Source: Candidatus Zixiibacteriota bacterium
Lineage (GTDB): Bacteria > Zixibacteria > MSB-5A5 > JAABVY01
Length of the DNA stretch: 7,995 nt
Direction of reading: 5' to 3'
NCBI GenBank assembly: GCA_011777135.1
Contig: JAABVY010000128.1
Span: 6,548 to 14,542 of the forward strand
Made by a program: the position numbers and the translations under genes. Within the stretch, counting starts at the first letter, position 1. Every line of letters starts with the position of its first letter. The notes under the pieces were generated by a model, which ran no database searches, was not told the DNA's origin, and saw nothing but the letters and a program-made list of their open reading frames with translations. Below, piece after piece: positions 1 through 6,638 of the stretch.

Positions 1-1598
1 AAGCGGTTCCTTTCCATGTCGAAAATCTCGGTCGTGATTCTTTCTAACAGGTAGCGGTCATGGGAGACCAGTAAAACAGTGCCGTTATAATTTTCGAGTG
101 CTTCCTCGAAAGCCTCTCGCGCCGACAGTTCGACGTGATTTGTGGGCTCGTCGAAAATCAGAATATTGAAATCACTGAAGAGTATTTTCGCCAGCGCCAC
201 CTTACTCCGTTCGCCCACACTTAATTTGCCTATTTTCTGGTGAACCATATCACGTCTAATATTCAATCGCCCGAGAATTATTCTGGCCATAGTCTGTTCA
301 GCATATCGACCCTGCAGGACCTCCTCGAGAATTGTCTTTGACGAGTCCAGGTTTTCATGTTCTTGCGAATAATATCCGATTTTTACTCTGGGCGCCCATC
401 TGTATGATCCGCTTGATGCCTTCTCCAGCCCATTCAATATTCTCAGCAGAGTGGTTTTACCGCAGCCGTTGGGACCAATAATACCCATCTTGACACCGTT
501 TTTGACATTCATATTCAGATCATCGAATACCGGATGATCACCGAATCTTTTTGCCAGTTTCTCAGCGGTGAGAACGACAGGATTTTTGAGTTCATCCCCA
601 TGCAAACTGATCCGGCGCTCCTTTTCTACAAATGGTTTTTGGGCCTCCTCCTTTTCGATCATCATGCGGATTCGCTTTTCCAGCCGTTTGGCCGGCATCA
701 TCGCTTTTTTGGCTTCATTGCCAATCGACTCATAGACCGGAGCATTACCCTCCTTGCCAGTCTGCGCCTGGTGGCTGGCCGAGGCTTGACGGCTTAGCTG
801 AGCAGCCTCTTTGAGCTGTCTGATCTTCTTCTTCTGCGATTCATATTCACTCTGGAGACGTTTGCGTTCTTTTTCCTTATATTCTTTATAGAAAGAGTAA
901 TTGCCGCTGAAAACAGTGAGATCTTTGTCGTATAGTTCCCATATCTCGTTAACACAATTATCCAGAAAGCGGCGGTCATGGCTGACCGCTATAAATGGTA
1001 TCCCGCAATTTTGCAGATATTCCTCCAGCCAACTGAGAGATTTGATTTCGAGATGGTTGGTGGGCTCATCCAGTAGCATCAGCTCAGCCCCGCAGAGAAG
1101 CAGCGAGGCCAATGCAACTTTGGTTTTCTCGCCGCCGCTTAATTTAGACAGCTCCAGACTCAGAAGACTGCTGTCGAGATTAAAACCGGCCATGATCTTC
1201 TCGATCTCGATTTCAAAGTGATCGATTCCGAGTTCGTAATATTCAGAAATTAGATTGGCATATTCGGGGGATGATTGATCGGCCTGTTTCAGACTATTAT
1301 TGATCTGATGGAATTTCGGACGGGACTGCCAGAGATATTCTGACATGGTACGTGAATCATCAAGTGTAATTTCTTGTGGAACATATCCGGTCTTGACATC
1401 TTTGGAAATCGATATATTTCCGCTATGCGGCTCCCTCTCACCTGAAATAAGGCGAAGCACTGTGGTTTTACCGCAGCCGTTATTGCCGATCAGGCCGATT
1501 CTGCTTTTATCATTGACAGAGAATGAAATATCAGTCAGCACATCCTCGGTCTGGCTTTTATAGCAGAAGCTTATTTTATTTGCACGAATGTATTCCAT
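1..1598 (-). CDS. ABC-F family ATPase (two fused ABC domains), C-terminus cut by window edge
   Basis: Reading leftward from ATG at 1598, 532 codons stay open to the window edge. Two nucleotide-binding domains sit in one chain with no membrane segment, which defines ABC-F proteins. These act on the ribosome in translation rescue or antibiotic protection rather than in transport. Domain 1 has Walker A GNNGCGKTT (38-46), signature LSGGE (153-157), Walker B with DEPTNH (177-182) and the switch His in SHDR (H207). A charged, Lys/Glu/Arg-rich linker (about 215-345) should form the tRNA-interacting helical hairpin. Domain 2 has Walker A GPNGCGKTT (375-383), signature LSVGE (459-463), DEPTNH (483-488) and SHDR (H513). 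All core motifs are present, so only a C-terminal tail is missing. The second signature has Val for the first Gly. In-frame ATGs also lie at 1631 and 1667, but 1598 gives the usual family N-terminus (MEYIRANKISF). The start has only a weak SD. Whether it is a housekeeping or a resistance subtype cannot be told. Confidence 0.93.
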   Translation of the reverse strand, partial: MEYIRANKISFCYKSQTEDVLTDISFSVNDKSRIGLIGNNGCGKTTVLRLISGEREPHSGNISISKDVKTGYVPQEITLDDSRTMSEYLWQSRPKFHQINNSLKQADQSSPEYANLISEYYELGIDHFEIEIEKIMAGFNLDSSLLSLELSKLSGGEKTKVALASLLLCGAELMLLDEPTNHLEIKSLSWLEEYLQNCGIPFIAVSHDRRFLDNCVNEIWELYDKDLTVFSGNYSFYKEYKEKERKRLQSEYESQKKKIRQLKEAAQLSRQASASHQAQTGKEGNAPVYESIGNEAKKAMMPAKRLEKRIRMMIEKEEAQKPFVEKERRISLHGDELKNPVVLTAEKLAKRFGDHPVFDDLNMNVKNGVKMGIIGPNGCGKTTLLRILNGLEKASSGSYRWAPRVKIGYYSQEHENLDSSKTILEEVLQGRYAEQTMARIILGRLNIRRDMVHQKIGKLSVGERSKVALAKILFSDFNILIFDEPTNHVELSAREAFEEALENYNGTVLLVSHDRYLLERITTEIFDMERNR

Positions 1599-1644
1599 AT
1601 ATGAAATCCGGTTATGGATATAATTTGCCATTAAATTTGAATGG

Positions 1645-1672
1645 AAAAAAGGTCGGCCCGGAAGCATTCCGG
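1645..1672 (-). promoter_or_regulatory. Hairpin plus T-run in the ABC-F leader (possible attenuator or terminator)
   Basis: A perfect 6-bp inverted repeat, CCGGAA-GCA-TTCCGG, lies at 1658-1672. Read on the minus strand it is followed 7 nt later by six T residues (1650-1645). It lies between the predicted ABC-F promoter and the ABC-F start. It is also downstream of the nucleosidase gene, so it could end that transcript or attenuate the ABC-F one. The short stem, triloop and gap before the T-run make it a weak intrinsic terminator. A DNA-binding palindrome is an equal alternative. Confidence 0.35.
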
Positions 1673-1713
1673 ATAGAACGAATATTTCTGATAGCTTAGA
1701 ACATTCTGATCTT

Positions 1714-1741
1714 AATATAAGCTGATTTTGTGAGTTGGCAA
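1714..1741 (-). promoter_or_regulatory. Sigma70-like promoter for the ABC-F gene
   Basis: On the minus strand, TTGCCA (1741-1736, 5 of 6 to consensus) and TATATT (1719-1714, 5 of 6) are separated by 16 bp. Transcription would start near 1707 and leave a leader of about 110 nt before the ABC-F ATG, including the hairpin at 1658-1672. The rest of the 1599-1848 gap shows no gene or RNA. Motif match only. Confidence 0.5.
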
Positions 1742-1848
1742 CAGGAAATTAGGCAGTCTGATAATGGCAACTGTGAGCATGTGTTCAGTCGAGGGGCCAC
1801 AATTAGGCCGCAGACCGAATAAAGACCATTGCTTACGGTTCGGTTTAA

Positions 1849-2700
1849 TCAGAGTGACTCCAAAAACCTGATCACTAAGCTGGAGGAATTATCTGCTGCG
1901 ACCTCAAAAAATATTTCCAGCTGTTCACCTGCAGTCTTGGTTTCTGCTCCGCCCGCAAGGTCTGAAGCTGAACGGAAAATGATAAAAGGTACATCATTGA
2001 CATAACAGGTCTGTGCGATGCCCGAGGATTCCATGTCGACAATTAGAGCATCAAAAATTTCATTCAGCCAGAGCCGTTTCTCCTTGTTGTCAATGAATTG
2101 ATTCCCGCTGACCCCTGTCCCGCCGATGACAATGCGAGGCCTGTGCCCTCCGATCGAATCCAGCACAATCTCATCCAATCCCGCGGTTTTGGCAAAAATG
2201 CTGTCATCAACCTCGAAGAATCTCATCCGTATCATGCTGTCTGGTTCAGGAGAATATACCACCGGATTCATCACAACCATGCTGTCCGGTCCGATATACA
2301 TATAGTCATGCGTTGCCCATTTATTACATATAACTATATCTCCGATATTCACACTCGTGTCGAGGGCCCCTGCAATTCCTGAAAAGATGACAGCTTTGGG
2401 GCGGTAGAGATCGAGCAGCTTCTGCAAACGCATAGAGGCATTCACCAGACCCATGCCGACCTCAGCCAAAACAATCTGCTGATCTGCCAGGAAGCCGCGC
2501 TGGACATCTCTTCCCAGCACTGTATCGACCTCCTCAATCTCCATCTGATCGATCAGAAGCCTACCCTCGGCATCAATAGCATATAACACAAGATATGGCT
2601 GGGGAAGATCGGCCTCCTTAATGCAGGATATGTTTGCAGCGAATGCCGCAATAAGCAGGATTGAAAAAGATAATATTATCAAGCGGTTATTAGTATCCAA
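1849..2700 (-). CDS. Exported MTA/SAH nucleosidase-like protein (PNP/UDP phosphorylase superfamily)
   Basis: The protein has 283 residues. Residues about 36-283 follow the 5'-methylthioadenosine/S-adenosylhomocysteine nucleosidase fold, which cleaves the N-glycosidic bond to release adenine. By eye against E. coli MTAN, the general acid/base set is kept: E45 in AIDAEGRLL (E12 there), E224 in VDMESSGIAQ (E174) and D247 in RSASDLAGG (D197). The SGIAGALD motif (107-114) and the VSGNQFI segment (197-203) also fit. Unlike the cytosolic enzyme it starts with a signal-like segment: a short N-region with Arg6, then a hydrophobic stretch at 7-22, with Cys26 after it. The lipobox ANISC is poor, so cleavage by signal peptidase I, lipidation or simple anchoring are all possible. 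The start is TTG, supported by a strong SD. The gene follows the acyltransferase gene by 68 nt on the same strand. Exact substrate is unproven; another nucleoside is possible. Confidence 0.8.
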   Translation of the reverse strand: MDTNNRLIILSFSILLIAAFAANISCIKEADLPQPYLVLYAIDAEGRLLIDQMEIEEVDTVLGRDVQRGFLADQQIVLAEVGMGLVNASMRLQKLLDLYRPKAVIFSGIAGALDTSVNIGDIVICNKWATHDYMYIGPDSMVVMNPVVYSPEPDSMIRMRFFEVDDSIFAKTAGLDEIVLDSIGGHRPRIVIGGTGVSGNQFIDNKEKRLWLNEIFDALIVDMESSGIAQTCYVNDVPFIIFRSASDLAGGAETKTAGEQLEIFFEVAADNSSSLVIRFLESL

Positions 2701-2705
2701 AATAT

Positions 2706-2712
2706 CCTCCCC
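2706..2712 (-). promoter_or_regulatory. Strong ribosome binding site fixing the TTG start of the nucleosidase gene
   Basis: The minus strand reads GGGGAGG here, ending 5 nt before the TTG at 2700-2698. No in-frame ATG lies nearby that would keep the signal peptide, so this SD decides the start. It stands out because most other starts in the window lack an SD. Confidence 0.75.
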
Positions 2713-2735
2713 TGATTTAAATTTAATGGTAAGTT

Positions 2736-2764
2736 AAGATAATCGTTCAGGTGTGGTAATACAA
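2736..2764 (-). promoter_or_regulatory. Possible weak promoter before the nucleosidase gene
   Basis: On the minus strand TTGTAT (2764-2759) and TATCTT (2741-2736) are spaced by 17 bp, matching consensus at 3 and 4 of 6 positions. It lies in the AT-rich 68-nt gap after the acyltransferase gene and would give a leader of about 30 nt. The nucleosidase gene may simply be read through from upstream. Confidence 0.25.
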
Positions 2765-2768
2765 GATT

Positions 2769-3920
2769 TTAGTCGTTCTGGTCGGCCCCAAGCGGCAGAT
2801 CGTAGACACGGTAGGTACGATACTTTTTAGCCCCAAGGAGCTCTGCGGCGCGGATCATGAGCTGATTGTCCTCCAGCACCCATGAAATCTCGGCCCACTC
2901 ATATCCTTTAGCGTAGGCCTTGTTGAATGTATCCAGATAGAAGATATTGTCGATACCGCGTTTCTGGTATTCGTGCTCGATTCCCATTGTGATGACGCGT
3001 ATAGAATTTATCTTATTCTTGATCTTTGTGTGCCAGAGGAGTTTCAGTGCTCCAAAAGGAAAAAGCCTGCCTTTGGCATAGGGTAGAATCTGATAAATAT
3101 TTGGCAGCGCCATGGAAAAGCCGATAGGGTTACCATCAACCTCGGCGATGAACACCAGATCGGGATCGACGATCTGCCTCATATCGCGGGCGATATGCAG
3201 AAATTCATCATCCGGGAGTGGTATGAAGCCCCAGTTCTTGCTCCAGGCATTATTATAAATCTTGTTTACGATTTTAAGCTCGTTGTCGAAATCCTTCAGG
3301 TCGAGATTGCGAACACGAACATTCTCCTTCTTACGGATTCGTTCCACAATCTTCTCTATCCTCTCGGGAGGTTTGTTTTCTCTGGTAATCTCGAAGGCGT
3401 ATAGATCCTTGGCCTTCTGAAATCCGAAACGGTCCATGAAGCTGATATAATACCTGGGGTTGTAGGGCATGTTTATCACCGGGGGAGAATCAAAATCATC
3501 GATGATGAATCCCAGCTCATAGTTGGTTGAGAAATTGGTCGGCCCTCTCATTACAGTCAGCCCCTCTTTCTTGAGCTCGATCAGGGCCACACGGAAAAGC
3601 ACTTTGGCTACCTGGTAATCGTCAATGCATTCGAAAAAGCCAAAAAACCCGACCGTATCTTCGTGGAAAGCGTTGTGATTGAAATTGACTATGGAGGCGA
3701 TACGCCCCGCAATCTTGCCGTCCTTTTCAGCCATGAAGTAGCGCACCCTGGCATAGCGAAAGAAGGGATTTTTATTCTTGTCGAAGAAGTCCCGGCGTTC
3801 GGAAATCAGGGGCGGCACCCAATTCTCATCATTGGCATAGAGCTTGAAAGGGAATTTGATGAAGCGGTCCATGTCCGCAGAGGACTTGACCTCTATAATA
3901 GATATATTTTCGAAACCCAT
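2769..3920 (-). CDS. GNAT-fold N-acyltransferase, candidate bacterial ceramide synthase (bCerS/YghO-like)
   Basis: The protein has 383 residues and is cytoplasmic or peripheral, with no signal peptide or clear membrane helix. It has the family's two-lobed layout. The N-terminal half carries WVPPL (34-38), the NPFF segment (51-54), GRIAS (72-76), GFFGFFE (91-97), MRGPTNFSTNYELG (124-137) and the MPYNPRYY segment (151-158). The C-terminal GNAT half has an acyl-CoA-binding-loop-like stretch, EYQKRGID (317-324), and the closing segment EISWVLEDN (344-352) to KKYRTYRVY. This is the YghO-like family, to which I recall the Caulobacter bacterial ceramide synthase (bCerS) belongs. That enzyme N-acylates the keto-sphingoid base made by SPT. 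Here the gene starts 8 nt after the SPT-like stop codon, as expected for consecutive pathway steps. The start has no SD, so translational coupling is likely. Family membership is secure; ceramide synthase activity is inference from neighbours. Another amine N-acyltransferase remains possible. Confidence 0.82.
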   Translation of the reverse strand: MGFENISIIEVKSSADMDRFIKFPFKLYANDENWVPPLISERRDFFDKNKNPFFRYARVRYFMAEKDGKIAGRIASIVNFNHNAFHEDTVGFFGFFECIDDYQVAKVLFRVALIELKKEGLTVMRGPTNFSTNYELGFIIDDFDSPPVINMPYNPRYYISFMDRFGFQKAKDLYAFEITRENKPPERIEKIVERIRKKENVRVRNLDLKDFDNELKIVNKIYNNAWSKNWGFIPLPDDEFLHIARDMRQIVDPDLVFIAEVDGNPIGFSMALPNIYQILPYAKGRLFPFGALKLLWHTKIKNKINSIRVITMGIEHEYQKRGIDNIFYLDTFNKAYAKGYEWAEISWVLEDNQLMIRAAELLGAKKYRTYRVYDLPLGADQND

Positions 3921-3928
3921 AGGTTAAT

Positions 3929-5140
3929 TTAAATGAGGCTGAGTTTTTTGCCTACCTTCTCGAATGTTTCCAGAACAAAATCGAGCTGCTTGTCAGTATG
4001 AGTTGCGGTGTATGACGTCCTGATCAGGGCATTGCCCGGATTGACTGCCGGAGCAATGATCGCATTGGCAAAAATTCCCGCATCGTAAAGGGCGCGCCAG
4101 AATTTAAAACAGGCCATATCCTCGCCGATATAAACCGGTACAATAGGCGTTTCGGTACTGCCGATAGAGAAGCCCAATGAACGCAGCCCGTCCCTCATTT
4201 TTTTGCCATTCTCCAGGAGCATCTCCCGACGTTCCGGTTCAGCTTTTATGATCTTCAGGCATTCCAGTACGGCGGCAACTGCCGAGGGCGGCAGAGCGGC
4301 CGAGAAAATCAACGGACGCGAGAAATGCTTGATGTAATTTATCACGTAAGCATCTGCTGCGATCACACCGCCGATGGAGGCGAACGACTTCGAGAATGTC
4401 CCCATTACAAGATCCACCTCGTCATTCAAACCGAAATGGGTGGCGGTTCCCGAACCATCTTCTCCGAGCACGCCCAGAGAATGGGCGTCATCAACCATCA
4501 GCCTGAATCCGAACCTCTCCCGAAGTTTCACCAACTCCGGAAGGTTGACTATATCGCCCTCCATGGAGAATACACCATCAACTATCACCAGCGTCCCCTG
4601 ATCACCATTGTTGCGCGACATCAGAATCCGTTCCAGATCCTCTATGTCGTTGTGCTTGTATTTCAGGGTCTTTCCGAAGGCCAGACGACAGCCGTCGACA
4701 ATGGATGCATGATCGGAACGATCCGCCAGGATCAAGTCGTTCTTGTTGACCAGGCATGAAATGGTACCGAGGTTGGTCTGAAAACCGGTGGAAAAAACCA
4801 GCACCGCTTCTTTTCTCAGAAACTTCGCCAGTTCTTCTTCCAGCTCCAGATGAATATCCAGGGTGCCGTTCAAAAAGCGCGAGCCGGTACATCCAACACC
4901 GTACTTCTTGACCGCCTCTCGGGAGGCCTCTATGACTCTTGGATGTGTAGTCAGCCCCAGATAGTTGTTTGAGCCGATCATGATCAGCTCTTTGCCTTCA
5001 ATTATAACGGTATTTGCGGCAGCCGAGGAGATGGGGTTAAAATAGGGGTAATAACCCGCTTGTTTAACCTCGCTGGCCCGGGTGAATTCCCGGCATTTGT
5101 CGAATATGTCTCGAATTTTTACTTGTTCGCTTCCTTGCAT
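3929..5140 (-). CDS. spt: Serine palmitoyltransferase-like alpha-oxoamine synthase (PLP enzyme)
   Basis: The protein has 403 residues, the usual length for fold-type I alpha-oxoamine synthases, which condense an amino acid with an acyl thioester and release CO2. Landmarks are SNNYLGLT (57-64), GCTGSRFLNGT (83-93), the PLP-stacking His in SDHAS (H144), DGVFSMEGD (188-196), VDDAHSLG (217-224) and the Schiff-base Lys in GTFSKSFASIGG (K251). The YPYFNPI N-terminus, the KHFSRPLIFSAALPP stretch and the C-terminal IRTSYTATHT (373-382) point to serine palmitoyltransferase (serine plus palmitoyl thioester to 3-ketosphinganine) rather than 2-amino-3-ketobutyrate CoA ligase, AONS or ALAS. The GNAT gene 8 nt downstream and the divergent SDR support this. 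The start has AAGGA only 1-2 nt before the ATG, too close for a standard SD, but no better start is seen. A 2-amino-3-ketobutyrate ligase role is the main alternative; no threonine dehydrogenase lies nearby. Confidence 0.85.
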   Translation of the reverse strand: MQGSEQVKIRDIFDKCREFTRASEVKQAGYYPYFNPISSAAANTVIIEGKELIMIGSNNYLGLTTHPRVIEASREAVKKYGVGCTGSRFLNGTLDIHLELEEELAKFLRKEAVLVFSTGFQTNLGTISCLVNKNDLILADRSDHASIVDGCRLAFGKTLKYKHNDIEDLERILMSRNNGDQGTLVIVDGVFSMEGDIVNLPELVKLRERFGFRLMVDDAHSLGVLGEDGSGTATHFGLNDEVDLVMGTFSKSFASIGGVIAADAYVINYIKHFSRPLIFSAALPPSAVAAVLECLKIIKAEPERREMLLENGKKMRDGLRSLGFSIGSTETPIVPVYIGEDMACFKFWRALYDAGIFANAIIAPAVNPGNALIRTSYTATHTDKQLDFVLETFEKVGKKLSLI

Positions 5141-5167
5141 TTCCTTATTCTTTCAATCAAAAACTTA

Positions 5168-5196
5168 AGGGTAATCTGACACAAGTAATTTGTCAA
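5168..5196 (-). promoter_or_regulatory. Promoter for the SPT-GNAT operon
   Basis: On the minus strand a perfect TTGACA (5196-5191) is followed after 17 bp by TACCCT (5173-5168), a poor -10 that keeps the key T1, A2 and T6. The start of transcription would be near 5161, giving a leader of about 20 nt. Such a promoter often depends on an activator. A weak plus-strand candidate for the SDR, TTGTTC-17-TATTCT inside the SPT 5' end, is too poor to list separately. Confidence 0.45.
5177..5195. promoter_or_regulatory. Imperfect inverted repeat overlapping the divergent promoter
   Basis: TGACA (5177-5181) and TGTCA (5191-5195) form a 19-bp dyad centred between the divergent SPT and SDR genes. It overlaps the -35 box of the minus-strand promoter. 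Its position suits an operator that coordinates both arms, but five-base arms can occur by chance. Confidence 0.25.
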
Positions 5197-5209
5197 GAAA
5201 ATTAAATCC

Positions 5210-6211
5210 ATGAAAGAGAGTGCCAATAATAGAACTGCGCTTGTTACCGGGGCCAACGGTTTCATTGGAAGTCACCTGTGCCGGGAGCTGCTTGATCATG
5301 GATTTAGGGTGCGAGCCCTGGTGCGCAGGACCTCCAATCTGCAATTCCTTGAAAATCTTGACCTAAAGTTTGCATTCGGCGAAATAACACAGCCGCAATC
5401 TCTTACGGACGCGGTGCGCGGTGCCCATTATGTCTTCCATCCCGCAGGACTGGTAAAGGCCCGGAATCGTGAAACCTATTTAAGGATCAACAGGGATGGT
5501 ACCAGGAATCTGGTTGAGGCAGTCTTGAATACAAATCCTGATATCAAGCGATTTGTGCATCTATCCTCGCAAGCAGCCGCTGGTCCATCCAGATCGATGA
5601 CCGCGGTGCTGGAATCCGACAGACCTTCACCGGTTTCTTTTTACGGTGAATCCAAGCTGGCCTCAGAGAACGAAGTGCTTAAATATAAGGACAAATTTCC
5701 TGTTACCATAATAAGGCCCCCGGCTGTCTATGGCCCGCAGGATATCGATGTGTATAAGTTTTTCAGGCTGGCCAAGGCAGGTATCAACCCATCTATTGGT
5801 ATCACCCCCACCTATGTCTCCATTGTGCATGTTCATGACCTTGTTAAATGTATCCGTATCGCCGCGCAAAGCGACAAAGCGGTTGGAGAGACTTTTTTTG
5901 CCTGCAACAGGGAATGGTATTCCATGGATACACTCATTCGGATTATCGGAAAGGCAGTCAACACTCAGCCGATCAAGATTGCCATACCATTACCGATTGC
6001 AAAATGTATTGCCTTTTTAATAGAACTTATTTATGGTCTGAATAACACAATCCCTCCGGTAAGCCGGGACAAACTCAAAGAACTGGCCCAGAAATACTGG
6101 ATCTGTTCGGCGGAAAAAGCTGAAAGAGTGCTGGGATGGTCGGCCTCGATTTCGATCGAGGAAGGTCTGTATTCCACTGCAGACTGGTATAAAGAGAAAA
6201 GGTGGTTATAA
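5210..6211 (+). CDS. Extended SDR (NAD-dependent epimerase/dehydratase), candidate keto-sphingolipid reductase (CerR-like)
   Basis: The protein has 333 residues, the usual length of an extended short-chain dehydrogenase. The Rossmann dinucleotide loop TGANGFIGS is at 13-21 and the basic ALVRR (36-40) follows strand 2. Catalytic residues are Ser119/Ser120 in VHLSS and the YxxxK pair Y145 and K149 in FYGESK. RPPAVYGP (169-176) is the family's substrate-domain motif, and the C-terminal end has the usual LGW and TADWY pattern. No signal peptide is seen. Chemistry is NAD(P)-dependent redox at a hydroxyl or ketone. Nucleotide-sugar epimerase, 3-beta-hydroxysteroid dehydrogenase and dihydroflavonol-reductase-like roles share these motifs. 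Divergence from the SPT-like gene across 69 bp suggests the counterpart of Caulobacter CerR, which reduces the keto group after N-acylation. The ATG at 5210 sits just before the first strand and lacks a clear SD. The family call is strong and the substrate is inferred. Confidence 0.85.
   Translation: MKESANNRTALVTGANGFIGSHLCRELLDHGFRVRALVRRTSNLQFLENLDLKFAFGEITQPQSLTDAVRGAHYVFHPAGLVKARNRETYLRINRDGTRNLVEAVLNTNPDIKRFVHLSSQAAAGPSRSMTAVLESDRPSPVSFYGESKLASENEVLKYKDKFPVTIIRPPAVYGPQDIDVYKFFRLAKAGINPSIGITPTYVSIVHVHDLVKCIRIAAQSDKAVGETFFACNREWYSMDTLIRIIGKAVNTQPIKIAIPLPIAKCIAFLIELIYGLNNTIPPVSRDKLKELAQKYWICSAEKAERVLGWSASISIEEGLYSTADWYKEKRWL
6197..6205 (+). promoter_or_regulatory. Ribosome binding site for the small membrane protein
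   Basis: AAAAGGTGG lies inside the last codons of the SDR gene, ending 9 nt before the ATG at 6215. It supports that ATG over the one two codons later and implies coupled translation of the two genes. Confidence 0.55.
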
Positions 6212-6214
6212 CAT

Positions 6215-6634
6215 ATGGAAATGGCAAAGATCTTTATCATTACAGTCATTTACGGCACAATTCCGCTGGTGATAGTATCTGTCATCCAGGCGATAATTGA
6301 AAGCTCGCTGAAGCTGCACCAGCAGATACCCGAAGAAAGCCGTGCAGCTAGAGGATTTGAGCTTTATCTGCTGCAGTTCGTATCGGATCTATTTTTCTTT
6401 GTTATATTGCCGACCCTGGTCTATTACTGGGTATATCCCATCATGCCCTTTTCCGGCTATAAATCCGGGGTGGCCGTGGGCATTGCCGCCTATGCTCTCG
6501 GCAGCCTGCCCTACGCCACCAGTCTCGGGCTGCGGCTCAAGCTCCCGACTCCCTTGATAGTGTCAACATTGTTCTTTAACCTCCTCAAGCTCACCGCTGC
6601 GCTTGGGGTTATAACCCATTACATGAATTACTAA
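6215..6634 (+). CDS. Four-helix inner-membrane protein, family not recognised
   Basis: The protein has 139 residues and is strongly hydrophobic. Four likely membrane helices lie at about 4-28, 49-74, 84-105 and 111-135. A polar, charged loop follows the first helix (31-48, KLHQQIPEESRAARG), and short loops join the rest. Both Gly/Ala-rich (85-98) and aromatic (VYYWVYP, 69-75) stretches occur inside the membrane part. There is no His cluster of a membrane hydroxylase or desaturase, no CAAX-protease motif and no ATPase or transporter signature, so no function is assigned. It starts 3 nt after the SDR stop with a good SD, and the class V PLP gene starts 4 nt after its own stop, so it is surely a cotranscribed real gene. 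A structural or transport role for a membrane lipid is a guess from context only. Confidence 0.8.
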   Translation: MEMAKIFIITVIYGTIPLVIVSVIQAIIESSLKLHQQIPEESRAARGFELYLLQFVSDLFFFVILPTLVYYWVYPIMPFSGYKSGVAVGIAAYALGSLPYATSLGLRLKLPTPLIVSTLFFNLLKLTAALGVITHYMNY

Positions 6635-6638
6635 TATT

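Noticed and set aside
534..1563. Plus-strand open frames opposite the ABC-F gene (534-797, 632-814, 901-1221, 1345-1563)
   Set aside because: They lie antisense to a coding sequence with clear ABC motifs, and their translations show no family features.
1599..1667. Upstream in-frame ATGs at 1631 and 1667 as the ABC-F start
   Set aside because: No SD for either, and the added residues do not look like an ABC-F N-terminus; 1598 gives the usual beginning.
1814..1844. ACCGAA/TTCGGT inverted repeat just after the nucleosidase stop, as a terminator
   Set aside because: Six-base arms with a 19-nt loop and no following T-run on the minus strand.
2623..2700. Lipoprotein lipobox at ANISC26 of the nucleosidase
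   Set aside because: Asn at -3 and Ile at -2 do not fit the lipobox rule, so lipidation is left open rather than called.
2701..2768. SAM/SAH-type riboswitch before the nucleosidase gene
   Set aside because: The gap is only 68 nt, AT-rich and without the paired elements such RNAs need.
4325..4892. Overlapping frames within the SPT-like gene (4325-4759 and 4374-4601 plus, 4602-4892 minus)
   Set aside because: Shadows of the alpha-oxoamine synthase; low-complexity products without motifs or ribosome binding sites.
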